This document shows, in pieces, positions 25,074 through 38,017 of a stretch of 64,000 nt of DNA (the first letter of the stretch is position 1; every line of letters starts with the position of its first letter). The DNA is from Linyphia triangularis. Taxonomy: Eukaryota > Arthropoda > Arachnida > Araneae > Linyphiidae. The position numbers were made by a program, and so were the translations under genes. The stretch spans positions 62,968,714 through 63,032,713 of the forward strand of contig OZ021732.1 of the NCBI GenBank assembly GCA_963978545.1. The letters are read 5' to 3'. The notes beneath the pieces are model-generated. The model saw only the letters and a program-made list of their open reading frames with translations. It had not been told where the DNA came from and did no database searches.

Positions 25074-25497
25074 AGCAATAACTCAAATTCATAACTTGAG
25101 AAGATATTTATTCAGTGAATAATAGGTATTAGACGACACATTTCCTCAAACACGCTTAGTTAAGTCAGTGCTGACATCCATAGTTAAAAGCAAAATATAA
25201 TATATCATAAAGATATTTCTGGATAACTAATAAATCATATTGACACTTTTGATTACTATACAGTATAAAAACTGGCTGAGCATTGGAATCAAGAAATTTC
25301 ACTTACTGGTATATAAGGGTCAGGAAAATGGCCGATCTTATGTGCGCGTCATTGCGTCCGATAAAAATGCAAACCCCTGTTTAAATATTCCCCCAAAAGC
25401 TTCGGACAGAAACTTAAGGGGCTATGCACTTGTTGCAGTTTAAACTGATCCTTTAATAAAATTACAAAATGTCTGTGGATAAGTATACCGCATGACA
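25074..25497 (-). mobile_element. LTR-like dispersed repeat, copy 1
   Basis: This segment matches 51048-51663 over both its outer parts. Shared blocks include GAAGATATTTATTCAGTGAA-like sequence on the left, GGCTGAGCATTGGAATCAAG/TTTCACTTACTG in the middle, and GGGGCTATGCACTTGTTGCA on the right. Read on the minus strand both copies begin TGTCA(T/C)GCGG and carry AATAAA (in CTGAATAAATATC) near the far end. That is what one expects of a solo LTR of a retrotransposon. No target duplication could be confirmed and no internal region adjoins it, so the LTR assignment is inference. The repeat relationship itself is clear. Confidence 0.6.
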
Positions 25498-25498
25498 A

Positions 25499-25706
25499 GG
25501 GTGTCCACAAACTAGTTGGGGAATGGATTTCAAATAGATCTGTATAACTCTTGATAACAAGGCATAGTAAAAAAAAAAATTGAAATATAGATAACATATA
25601 GTGAACATAAACTAATTTGTGACAAAGAATGGTTTATAAGGCCTAGTTATTAAGAGTTATTCAGATGTATTTGAAATCCATTGCCCGACTAATTTATAGA
25701 CAACCC
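25499..25706. mobile_element. MITE with ~65-bp terminal inverted repeats
   Basis: The left arm (25499-25563) starts GGGTGTCCACAAACTAGTTG. The right arm, as its reverse complement from 25706, starts GGGTTGTCTATAAATTAGTC. Both then continue with GAATGGATTTCAAATA/GCAATGGATTTCAAATA and ATCTG(T/A)ATAACTCTT(G/A)ATAAC. The element is about 208 bp with a short AT-rich centre and no coding capacity. It starts two bases beyond the end of the LTR-like repeat. I could not identify a convincing target duplication. Confidence 0.75.
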
Positions 25707-28608
25707 GTATAATAAAAAACTATATGTACATAAAATGTGATTACTTATTGATAAATATAAGAAAAAATGATTTTGTGGAGTATCTGAATATTGCATCGCA
25801 AGTAGTGTGTTAAAAACAACCATTAAATGAGGAAACGGGTCAGCCCTTTACCATCCAGTCTCTTCTCACCAGAATTTTCAAAAGTTATGCTACATTTCCA
25901 CAGTCATAACAGAATTATTTTTTTTCCTGATGTGTTAGGTCATGCTAATTCTAATTTATATAAAATATACGTTTCTACTAAGGATTTTTTTTTAAATGTT
26001 TGTATTGATTAATAATTAGTATTTCAAAAATGGTTTCATCCATCATAATAATAGTAAATAAAAGTAAAGTTCTGCCATTGAATTTTTAAATGACAATTTA
26101 TGCTAAAAAAGACCGTGGATATTTATACAAAAAAAAATCATATGAATTATAATATTTTCTTTTTTTCCAAGAGAACATGTAATATATTCAAAATTGTAAA
26201 TATTTTATTACAGTAAGTTAGAATAGTTTAAAAGGTCTTGAAGACTGTCAGGTTTGTCATTTACAAAAGTTCCTCATAGGACCATTCTTAGAAGCAAAAA
26301 TTGTATGCTATTTTCAATCAAATACAGAAATACTTCTTAGAAATAATTTATTTTATTTAAAAAATTTAAATGAATAAATAAGAATATAAAATGTAAATCT
26401 TAACTGATAAGTGTAAATATGAACAAATGAAAATCGGTGAGTTCCCTCTCGAAATACACTAGTTGCAAATAGTGTTTATTCTGACAGCTAACTTCAAATT
26501 CTTAATAAGTATTCGACATGATTTAAACGTGCTGAGTTTTATTATTTTTTACTAAGTATAGATTGAATTTAGTTTTGAAATATAAAAATAATTTAACAAT
26601 GGCAAATTTGAAAAACAAGTTTTATTTATTGATTGTCGATACTTATTTAATGCATTAGAAAATTTTAAAATGTGGTCATTTTAACATAGAAATTGTCCCA
26701 TGACATCATTATTTGTTAAAATTAAAGTTGTTAATTACAGGAGCAGCCTTTACTGAAAATTATAAATTACATAATACCTTTGCAACTAATAATGTAAATT
26801 TAAGCAAAATATATTGCTCAAAAATTAAATGCTTGCACTTTTTATTTGTATGATTTTTTTCTAAATATTGGTTAATTATACCGGAGATTTTTTTCACCCA
26901 AGAACACACTAAAATATATACAAGTTCAGGAGTTGCACAAAGGTTATTTAGAAGGGATGTGCAGGGACATTGTCGAATTTCTTAGAATGGGAGATACCTT
27001 TCGGGAAACCATTCCAAGGAAATTTGGCTCACAGTTCCATCTCCAATGGAAAAATAAAATCTGGAAAATTCCTACTACACAATCCTACAAGCAATACGTG
27101 ATTGTTTTTATATCGACCTCGTTAAAGTATACTCAATTTGAGTCCAAGCTAGGCTCGATCCTAAGACCTCTTATAAGCTACGTGAGTATTATATTGTCAC
27201 TTTTAAAAGACTTAATAAAATGCTTATGTTAAGTTTAAAAGCCAATTCATAGAGGCGAGTCAGTCTTTAAGTTCAAAGTATCAACACAATATGCACTGCA
27301 GTCAACACTATTATAATAGTTTTTATTTATATAAGTATAGGTAAACACTTTTTCTACAATTGTAGTTTTGTGTATTCAAAAGTTATTTTAGTGTTTCCAT
27401 ACTTTATTTTGTACTTCAAATAAATCACATTTTAATTCAGAAAGCAGAGCACATCAACTGGAAAAAATGTATTAATAAAGTTATAAATCTTCCACCACAT
27501 CGTAAATTGTACAGAAGTCAGTAGTTTTATAAACAGCTGGAGATGTTAACATTGATCGATCAAGATAGGGCTTGCGCTTGAAGCTTATTATCATTTGTGT
27601 ATTTGTATTCTGAGTTATACCCTTAGAAGTTTATAATATTTTAATAAAAAAAAAACTGTTCCTCAGAAAAATTACATTAAAAAAATGCGAACTAACAAAA
27701 TGCGAAAATTCGATATTTTACAAAAATATACGAAAATAACTTTTATCTTAAATTCAAATATAACATATTCAAGATATGAGCAACTAACCATTCGCAAAGT
27801 GGAATGTAAACAGTGAAATGTAAAGTATGCAATTGAAGAACATAAAAATATATGGATAATATTTATTACAACTACTTCTTTCTGTCCTTAAAATATTTTT
27901 TATATACTTTAGAGAATGCTACATTTAAGTACCACTATAAGCAAGATCCTGTTCCCATTCCTACGCTAAACTTCAAATAAATACTATTTGTATTTCGTAA
28001 AATACTTCAATGAATGTTTATATACTTGTAAGTTCCTCAAGGCGATGTTAGAAGTACTTCTTTTATCGATATTTAATGTGAATATTGGGGCAAAGTGTCG
28101 CAAAAGATAGAACAAGGTTTGATTTACACCTCAATTTCTACTGTCGGATTTGGCCAGTACTTATAATATGATAGCTAAGGGAGAACATAAATCTAATGTA
28201 TTTTCTGTGTGACGAGAATTCTGATGACTTTCTGGGACAACTCATTTAGGATGTTCTTCCTCAGGGACAAATGTATATATAGATACATTTATTTATATGA
28301 ACTTCTTGTTTTAACAGTTTCGGAAATAAAGTTATTTCGCTCTAGGATATGTTTTAAAACAGTGTATACTTAAGATATAATGCATAAATATTTATTTTAG
28401 TTTATTCAGAATCGTAAAAAGTAAATGTTGCAAGTAATGTTTGATACATAAAGAACATTTTAGAGGGTTAGTAAAAAAATCCAAGACATATTTTACTTAC
28501 ATACACATATACAAACAAGTGAGAAGATTTTTATAGATGAAGAAAAAGTTTTTAAATTATTACTGCCTGTTATACAAATATCATAATATATATGTTACTG
28601 TGAAATAC
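25707..28608. other. AT-rich non-coding DNA, no gene seen
   Basis: The least AT-rich part is about 26930-27230, where a 99-codon frame is open. It has no recognisable domain and no start, splice or codon-use evidence, so I do not call it a gene. Nothing else is visible. Confidence 0.5.
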
Positions 28609-28673
28609 CAAAATCTGGAGAATTTCGACTTTCTCCGGTGAATGTCAACATTCACATAGTCGCTTGGTGTATA

Positions 28674-30553
28674 GGGGAAAGTACCCCAAAACGGGATAGC
28701 TTATCTATTCTTCGCTTTATTTCTTGTTGTGTACAAGGTACATTCCAAAGCTAGATGTCATTTAAAAGTATACCTTTTCAACTACTTAAAATAGGACTTT
28801 GTCACATTTGTTCAATAATACTTATGTGAAAAATACTGGTTTCACAAAGTCTTACACTATCCCGTTTTACCCTACCAAGGGTGGGTAAAAAGGGATAGGG
28901 ATTTTTATGTTATTAGGTTTTTGCTTATTTTACTTTTGATTTAATTTTTAGAACAAAAATAGGCTACGTTTTTATAGGAAGAAACTTTTTAATTGTAAAT
29001 TTGAAAAATTAGATAACACAGAAATCGCATAAAAATGTGTCGTCTTCTTCTGCTCTGGAACAGGCTTCGTGGGCCCATCCCTGGCAGCTCGAGTATTGTA
29101 TCCAGCCTTCTCCAGATTTCGATTCAAGATACAGAGCGTTGCAGAAAATACATGCTTCATCTTTTTCAGCTTCATCTTCTGAAGACGACGAAGTCCAACC
29201 TTGGCTAACTGATGATTTTTTTTTTTTTAGGTTTTCTTATGTTAGGTCAATTTTCTTCGATTTTTGCAAATGATGATTGTGGGGTTTTTTCAGGTTCAGA
29301 GTAAAATTTTTTAACTTTATCTGCCTGTTTTGCATCTCCACTTGGTTTTCTTTTAAGCCTCGTTTGTTTTCTCTTCGGAACATTCAAGAGACTTGTTTTG
29401 GCATCCCTTTTTTTCAGCTTTTGAGTTCTTTCTCGTTCTCTTTTTTCACGCTCTTCTTCTTCCAACTCAAGTTTATATGGGCTTCCTGTTATAATTGCTG
29501 TTTTCTCTCTTCTCCTATCGTGTTTATTTTTAGGTCTTGGTCCAATCACTCGTGGTGGAGGTAGAATTTCTTTGGGTGATATAGAAAATGGCAGTGAAGG
29601 ACGATAGTATAGCCCAAGTCCTCTGTTTCCTGTTGAAGTGGAAGGTTGGATAAGTCCTGAGTTTGTACTAGTGTTATCGGTGCCACCATCACTAGGTGAT
29701 TCATTCAATACTGTCTCTAGTGGTTGTGATGACTGCAAACTCTTAGATGCTATGACTGAACTGATAATCGCGAGGCATCTTGTATTCTGAAACCAAAATA
29801 AATTATTAGCTTTTTAAAAATAGCCAAAGAAAATATGGTCAAAGTTTAGTTGTGATTAGCTTATGTTTTTATAATGTTATAGTGCGCACAACGTGTGGTT
29901 TTCTGGTTTATCTTTGTATACGCCGCCCCCCCTAAAAAATACTTTTAAAAAAACTCAACTTTTTTCAATTTAAAACTTAAATTTTTGGTCAAAACATTTT
30001 TCTGACTTACAGTTTTAACCTATTATTAAATTTTGTACATAACTCAGGCCAATTATTTGTACCCCAAAAGTAAAGTAAATTATTTTATTTCGAAAATATA
30101 ATTATTTAAAATTAAAAAAAGTCACCAAAATTGTATCCCGTTTTGGGCACCCCAAAAGTGTCCCGTTTTGCCCGACCATGATGCTTTTGACAACATAAAT
30201 GGCTGACCCCTGAACCGTCACTCACTAGCAATATTTAAATACATGAAATTGTTGTTAAAAGAGCTATGAACAAAATACAGTACTTACCGGAATTGTTCCG
30301 AAGGACGGAGAAGCACAAGGATAGTTGTTCTGCAGTAAAAAAAAAGTACAAAGTAAGTAAAAATCTCACTTGAAAACTTTGAAAAAATATTTCTTTGCGA
30401 AATACGTGGCTAGCGTTGAGAGATCAACTGAGAATGCTGTCATGGTGGTCGGGAACCAGTTTAGCCTTTCTCCTGCGAGATAGCATCACCAGTCAAGATC
30501 CGAGGCTCAATATCCCGTTTTGCCCGCCTATACCGCTTTGGGGAACTCTCCCC
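28674..30553. mobile_element. TA-flanked DNA transposon carrying pogo/jerky-like exons
   Basis: The left end GGGGAAAGTACCCCAAAACG is preceded by TA (28672-28673). The right end, read as reverse complement, is GGGGAGAGTTCCCCAAAGCG and is followed by TA (30554-30555). TA duplication fits the IS630-Tc1-mariner/pogo group. A word TCCCGTTTT recurs inside, at 28687-28696 (inverted), 28860, 30136, 30161 and 30513, and may be subterminal transposase binding sites. The interior contains the 3' exons of a pogo/jerky-like transposase on the minus strand, but the DNA-binding and DDE domains are missing. This is therefore an internally deleted copy. Confidence 0.78.
29009..30329 (-). pseudogene. C-terminal exons of a pogo/Tigger/jerky-like transposase (broken)
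   Basis: The main exon runs from about 29786 down to a stop at 29009-29011. It encodes a Ser/Pro-rich linker, a basic segment with TAIITGSPYKLELEEEER (the pattern typical of the C-terminal tail of pogo/jerky-type transposases in arthropods), and a Lys-rich stretch. It ends with a zinc-finger-like module: EACIFCNAL, then GWIQYSSCQGWAHEAC and FLCDFC, a PHD-like Cys/His spacing. An in-frame TGA at 29247-29249 and a slipped 13-base A tract (coding strand, 29216-29228) break it before the zinc module. Upstream, GGTTTCAG at 29787-29794 is a good 3' splice site. A 42-base exon at 30288-30329 is bounded by TTACTGCAG and GTAAGT and is in phase with the main exon. The pogo CENPB-type DNA-binding and DDE domains are not present. 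Family assignment is from remembered motifs. Confidence 0.72.
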
Positions 30554-31058
30554 TATCCAAAATATTTACTAAATATCCCTATTTTCTCACTTACACCGGC
30601 AAATGTCGGCATTCACCATGCTCTAATGGTGAATGTTGAATAAAAATGTATTTGTTGCGTTTTTAAATCACACTTTATTATTAAAGCTTCTTATGATATA
30701 TGTCAAATTAGGAGAAAGCTATAGCAATAGCACATGTAATTGTTGAACTTAAAATTAACATTACATTCTAAGTGGTCTGAGTTTCAGATAGTATAATGGG
30801 CAATTTATCATTGGTAACATAATACTGTACATTCGTTTCTTCTGGTTTTAATGGCATGATTAACATTTATTTTTAAAACTTTAAAACGTTTTAAAACAGT
30901 TTCTCGCTTCAACCTCCACCAGAGCATGTTTATGATTGTCGACAAAAACCGATGATAGTCCGATTATATAAGAATATAATCAAATATTCAGTCTTTCACC
31001 GAGGTATTTGGTATATCTTGATATTCACCTGAGAAAGTCAACATTCTCCAATTTCGGA

Positions 31059-31739
31059 CATTCATAGTAATATATATATATTTAAACATAGTTTTTATTG
31101 CTATTATTATTATTTCAAAAATATATCATGAAATTTATAATTTTTGTAAATATATTATTTTTAATTTTGTCTGAGGAGTGTAACTCACAAATCCACTGTT
31201 ACCTCCTATCTTATGTTAATAGTATAGCGTATTTAAAGAAACTCTTTGATTAAAATAATGAGTAAAATAATGGTATGTATACTCAAACAAATTATCCGGC
31301 TATATTTTAATTATATTTCAGAATTAACATTTAAATTATTTAAATACTAAAAGAATATGCATATAAAATTATTAACTTATGATTTCAAATTTAGATAAAT
31401 ACTTGAATAGTTTTATGTATTATCCTGTGAGTGTGTAAATTGACAAATTTTACTTTTGTTTTGAAAAGTGTATTTTCTTGAATAATTTACATATTTCATT
31501 AAATTGGAATTATCTAGTCCCCATAAAAAAGTCTTCAAATATTCAGTGAGCTCAATAAAATAGATAAAAAAATAATAACTAAAAATACTCTTTAAGTGAA
31601 TTTTGTCGTTTCACAGTAAAAAATACCAACACAATCTGAATAGAAGTTTTTCTATTATAGCAAATATCGAATGCCCTTTTGAAAATATATGCATATAATA
31701 CTTATGTGCCATATTCATAATAATTTAAGAAATGAAACA
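31059..31739. other. AT-rich non-coding DNA, no gene seen
   Basis: Uniformly AT-rich with no recognisable element or frame. Confidence 0.5.
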
Positions 31740-32500
31740 ATGCAATTATTCATCAGTATTTTAAACCCAGAGCTGTATACCGTAAAATGAGCTTCATAAC
31801 AAAATAATGGGATTCAATAGTAGTCATTTGTTGAAGTCCTCAAATCACAGCATACAATATTTATCAAAAGAAGACAGCAGCTCTATTTACTGCGAGAATA
31901 ACATCAAATTACCAATATGTCTAAATACAGTCATTGTATGTTTCAGAACCAATAAAAGTCAATTGGAAGACCACTTAAAGTAACTGCTTTTGTTTAAAGA
32001 ACCTACTAAATTTCCAAATTTAAAGCATCTAATCATGTGATAAATGATTGCTCTATTCACTCAAAGATCACAGGTTAAAATATTTACTAATCAACTATTC
32101 AACTGCAGTCATATGTTGAGGCACTTCTCATGATTGGGTAAAACAGATTATCCAACGACATTCCTTAAAAAACCATAATTTTTACTTAAAACACATTCAG
32201 CTTCATCACTTTATGAAACCATTTATAGTCCATCTAAAGTGACCATTTCTTGTAGTAAAGCTGCTTCTGAAATCGCCAAATCAAGATCGCAAATCGTTAG
32301 TGACACAAAAGTTATATTTATTCTATAGACAACATTTCTACTCTTCAAATATTCAGCAGTAGTCACATGTTCAAGCACACTTCTTTAGATTGAGAAGACA
32401 GCACTTCTAACTACATTCCCTAAAAGAAGATTCTCGTTTTCGTAAGACTCAGCACCCTATAAAACAATTTATAGACCACCTAGAATAGCTATTTCACTGG
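31740..32500. repeat. degenerate tandem repeat, about three units of ~250-285 bp
   Basis: Related units contain AGTCATTTGTTGAAG / AGTCATATGTTGAGG / AGTCACATGTTCAAG at 31822, 32107 and 32361. Each is followed about 100-150 bp later by a GACCACTTAAAGTAACT / GTCCATCTAAAGTGACC / GACCACCTAGAATAGCT block (about 31968, 32229, 32472). Divergence is high, so the array is old. The unit is not recognised. Confidence 0.65.
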
Positions 32501-33729
<1,229 letters not shown>

Positions 33730-34615
33730 GATATTCTTGTTGCTCATCCTTAGCTTGTGCGACGGCGATGTTGTCTTGATAAAAACTCAAAATCCCTGCC
33801 TGAGATTCCTGAGCTGTATACTGGAGAGGCTAACTGTCATTTTTCTTGCAATGTGCAGTATCTGAAAGTTCCAGGGGTAAACTAAACATGCATGATGCTC
33901 ATCAATTCAACCCGCATGTTGACTCAGATTTCTCGTTGGGGGGGGGGGGAGGGGGCTCGTGGTGACTTGTTAGGAACATACAGAGAAAAAATTGGCATCT
34001 GATAAACTTGCTCTGGTTCTTTTGAAATTGCGAAAATGGAGTGCGCTGTTGAGATTAATGACACTAACAGAACCTGTAGATGTATTAGGTTTAAGTTTTT
34101 ATTCAGGATTATTAGAATTTCTCTGACGAGGAAGTTAGTTTTGCTTTAAGAGGATATACGAACTGCTACTGGTATGATGGCTTACAAAGGTTTAGCTAAA
34201 TAAAATAAGTTAATAAAAATAAGTTTATATGAAGGATTTAATAATTATTAAAAAGGTGAAGGCCACAACAGATGAATTTTTCAGCAAATTTCTGAGATGT
34301 TGAATGGTCGGTGTAAAGACATGTTAATGTTTTATTTCCTGAAGATTAGGTATTTAGCAAGAATGATGAACGGTTTTACAGGGAGTATTCAAAACTGTAA
34401 ACATTGTTGAGAAAATATTGATTGTTTTATATTTCAAATTAATTATGATTATGAAGTATTGGGATACGAAAGATGTTTATAGATTAATTTTAAATAGTTC
34501 CTTGAAAATGAAAGACGATTGTTAGGAGATAGCATTATGGAATTACTGAGATTAAGTAAGTGTGCGTGTAAAAGTTCCAGACGCCGTCTAAACATGTTTG
34601 ATTTTTAATTGCTTA
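33730..34615. other. non-coding DNA, no gene seen
   Basis: Contains a G-rich run at about 33938-33955 (ten Gs, A, five Gs). No gene or element recognised. Confidence 0.5.
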
Positions 34616-34617
34616 TA

Positions 34618-35164
34618 CACTATCTACCAATAAGTATTTGGACACCCATGCAAATGAGGACGTCTCTAATGGCATGGACTGGGACCCTTAATCCCAATTA
34701 ATTGTAGGAGCAACGCAGACGCCTACTCCACTATTCTACAAAACAATGTGCTTCCTACGCTGTGACAATTTTACGGTTTGGATCATTGTTGCTTCCAGGA
34801 TGACAACGCTACTTGTCATGTTGCGAGGTCCACCATGGATTGGTATGATGACAGTTGGGTGAATTGACTGGATTGGCCTGCCGAGAGTCCAGACTTGAAT
34901 CCTATAGATCACCTCTGGAACGAGTTGGACCGCCGAGCTAAATGGTGCAGCAACCGTCTAAAATCGGTGAAAGAATTTACATGTCTTCACCAAGCCGAGT
35001 GGAGAAAAATACCTTCCTCCATCATCTAAACACTTATGGAAAGCATGCCCCAAAGGGTTAAGGCCGTAATTGCCTCAGGTGGAGGCTCTATCACCTATTG
35101 AATATGAATAAATTGTGTTTATCTCTTTTATCACAGGTGTCCAAGTACTTATTTTTAGATAGTG
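34618..35164 (+). mobile_element. Tc1-like element, internally deleted, 547 bp, TA-flanked
   Basis: The terminal inverted repeats are CACTATCTACCAATAAGTAT... on the left and CACTATCTAAAAATAAGTAC... on the right (reverse complement), with about three differences in the first 29 bases. TA lies on both sides (34616-34617 and 35165-35166). Full-length Tc1-type elements are about 1.6 kb, so roughly a kilobase is missing, including the DNA-binding domain and first catalytic Asp region. The 3' end of the transposase remains. Confidence 0.9.
34793..35100 (+). pseudogene. Tc1-family transposase C-terminal fragment
   Basis: One frame reads FQDDNATCHVARST, then a TGA at 34865-34867, then DWPAESPDLNPIDHLWNELD. 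These are the second and third parts of the DDE/D catalytic triad of Tc1 transposases. The Asp codon at 34802-34804 and the Asp of NPID at 34907-34909 are separated by 34 residues, the DD34 spacing of the Tc1 group. The third residue is Asp here where Tc1 normally has Glu. A further stop lies before the C-terminal RVKAVIASGGGSITY-like tail. Not functional. Confidence 0.88.
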
Positions 35165-35166
35165 TA

Positions 35167-38017
35167 CATTCTATTCGGCTTGTTTAAACAAATTCCTTGA
35201 GACTCTATCATCAACCACACTGTCCAACCCCCTTCTTTAAAACTAGCGCCCTAAATAATCCCTAAATTGTAGGACCCAGTAAAGTCAATTATTGCCCCAT
35301 TTAGTTTATAATTTATAAAAAGTTTATACTAGTGTAATACATTTTTTTTGAATATTTAATGTTTCTTCTCATTGTCACTTATTTTTAAATACCTGTTGCT
35401 CACGAATTTCAGTCATTATTAAATATTTGAGAGATTATCCAATGACTAAAAGCAAGCTCTGAGAAAAATTAACATTTTAAGCAATAATAATAACTAACAT
35501 CTTTAAAAAAAAATGTATAGTGCATGATAAGTACTTTCAGACTCACTTTTAACGTTCGGATATGCTTTGATTTTATTTTTAATCAAAAAATAAAAATATA
35601 TCGTACTTAAATAAAAATATTAAATAGTGGCCAAACTTATTTAATTTATGACTTAGAAATATTTGAGTTTGATATCCTTTACGGTCTTTCATATCCTTTA
35701 CGTTTTTACGATAATTTCATTCAAATGAAATTGATTTTAAATTAAATGTCAAAAACGCATGTCGACAAATTATAAAAAGATAATTTTATTATCTTTATCA
35801 GTATTCTTTTCAATAATGTACTCAATTTGAAAATCTAACAAGCTTTATTGAATTTAAAAGATATTCCATTCAGACCCAGCTGTGAGGTCATCAAAGATAA
35901 GTTTCTAAAAAAAAAAAAAAAAAAATATTTCTCACACAAAAGTTAAAATAAGTAGAATTTTGAAATAATATCCACCTCAGGCAAAGTTTAAGTCATTAAG
36001 TAGCACAAGGGATTGTCTCAAATGATAAATCAAATCCTATTAATTAAAATATTGCGTTTCCTAACGAATTATTAGGGGAAGAACATTTCCACATGACTGC
36101 GTTTTGTTGATAAGAGATTTGATTAATACTCGTATTAAGACTTTGTCGCGCTGTATATGCCTCTGAATAATCTTATGTAATTGATACCTGGGGTATCCAA
36201 TTTATCATTGATGTTGATTTAAGGGATCTTTAAGCCCTGTATTATGATGTTTGCGCTCAAGTGGAGCAAACCTAGATAATTGGTGCGCTTGCTTGCGTGT
36301 GAAAGAGAAATATTAAATTTATGGTAAATAATTTTGCATTGTACTTTATTTATAGACATATAAAAACAGGATTTGGTATGCAAATAATTCTGCTTTAGTT
36401 TTATATTGTGAAATAATTAAAGTTTTAAATATGCGACATGGGAATATCTTGACTTTATTTACTGTTTGTCTGCTTTGATATGTATTTGGTATGAGAAAAA
36501 ATATATTAAAATTTAGGCAACATTTTAAAATTATTTGGCATGAGGCAAACTTCAAATAAACTTTTGTCAATATGGTTTGGGACTTTGCTATAGGTTTACG
36601 TAGATGTTTACGAACATACCAGTGAGGATACACAATTTCGCATTTATCAATATGAGCATACAACAGAACATACCTTTTCCTTAACTAAAAATGCAAATTC
36701 AATTTCAAAAAATATTGAGAGTCAAAATTAAACATTGGGAATTCTGGAATTGTCTAGACACACTTCAGCCATACAGTCACGTTACGTTTTTTGAAGGAAG
36801 TATCCGAATATTTATCACTTAAAATGCTCTCATTTTTTCAAAATTAATGATTAATATTAATTTTGAGAATCCATTTTTAATAGTGAGATTAAATTTTGAG
36901 TAACTCTCACGAATTCACAAAATCTGTTTAAATGTAGATTTATTTTGATGTATCTTATTAGGAGAAAATATTACTTATATTGCCCTTCATATGAGAAAAC
37001 ATTTATAAAATATTTAATTCTGAAAGTACTTTTATGAAAAATCTGCGAGACATACCATGTTCAGGCGATGCTTTTAACTCATTAAAAGATTTGATTAAAT
37101 TTTTCTCTTTTCACGTTGACGGGGATATGAGTTGAGAGAGACAGTTACCTGATAAACTTAATTAAGATTACCTAAAAAAAGGATTTTATGCTGCAAAGTC
37201 AAGCTTATTCAAAATAGTAGCTATACTATACATACCATTGCTATCCTTGTGGTAGCAAATCCTAATTGCCTCTCAGGCAAGTTTTTTCGTAAAAAGTTGA
37301 TGAATTTTGCTGTCCCGTAAAAATTTTAGAATAAAGTTATCTGCTCTGTGTTTTATTATTCTTTGATATCGGTATTGGTTATTAAATTAAAATTTATAAG
37401 AAATTTTTTTGTTTTAAATTGATATATAACAACCTCTTGTAAAAAGTAGTTGCTTTCAGAGAAACAACAATTGTAATAATATATATGTGTCATACTTATT
37501 GTGATAGCATTGAAACAAGTGTTTACAACTTTTATACTCTCTAAATGAAGGAATTAATAAAAATGTAATCCTTAACTTTGTGAATTTAAAGAATTAAAGT
37601 ATAACTCTTGACAAGAAAAATCATAAACCCTGCACACTGTTGTGAAGAAAAAGGTCAAAATTTAAGAAAGAAATTGCCTAATTAGTGACTACAACAACAA
37701 TTATAACTCTTGGTAATTACGGGGTATCCCAAATAGAAATGACACTTATAAGAAATGAACTTTTGGAACACAATACAAATGCAGTATTTGCCACATTCTT
37801 CTTGGGAAAATATGAAACAGTATCAATAAAACTTTAAAAGTAGTTGCAAAATTCACTAAAAGATGGAGTTACTGATTGAAAAATTAACAAAAAGTCAGGA
37901 AATTTTCAAAAACAGAAAAAGTATGTATCAATTGCGCCCTTTTGTTGCTTTGGAATGGTAGTTATTTTGAATATATCGTTTTTAGTTTCTACAATATGTT
38001 CAAACCAGTTATTTACA
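35167..38017. other. AT-rich non-coding DNA, no gene seen
   Basis: No recognisable gene. The 105-codon minus-strand frame at 36346-36663 has no domain and ordinary AT-rich composition. A 19-base poly-A lies near 35909. The GGGGTATCCCAAA word near 37719 resembles a transposon end but has no partner that I could find. Confidence 0.5.

Larger units (their letters stand above)
28609..31058. mobile_element. outer inverted-repeat DNA element hosting an inserted transposon
   Basis: The left end reads TGGAGAATTTCGACTTTCTC then CGGTGAATGTCAA (28616-28649). The right end, reverse-complemented from about 31058, reads TGGAGAATGTTGACTTTCTC then AGGTGAATATCAA. Variants of GGTGAATGT also recur just inside the right end (about 30593-30640), like subterminal repeats. 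Between the ends lies a second, separately terminated element (28674-30553). Without it the outer element would be only about 570 bp, so it is probably a non-autonomous element that received an insertion. Confidence 0.7.

Noticed and set aside
26933..27232. 99-codon open frame
   Set aside because: No domain, no splice or start support, and comparable frames are expected by chance in a 64-kb window.
36346..36663. 105-codon minus-strand frame
   Set aside because: No recognisable motif, base composition identical to surrounding non-coding DNA.
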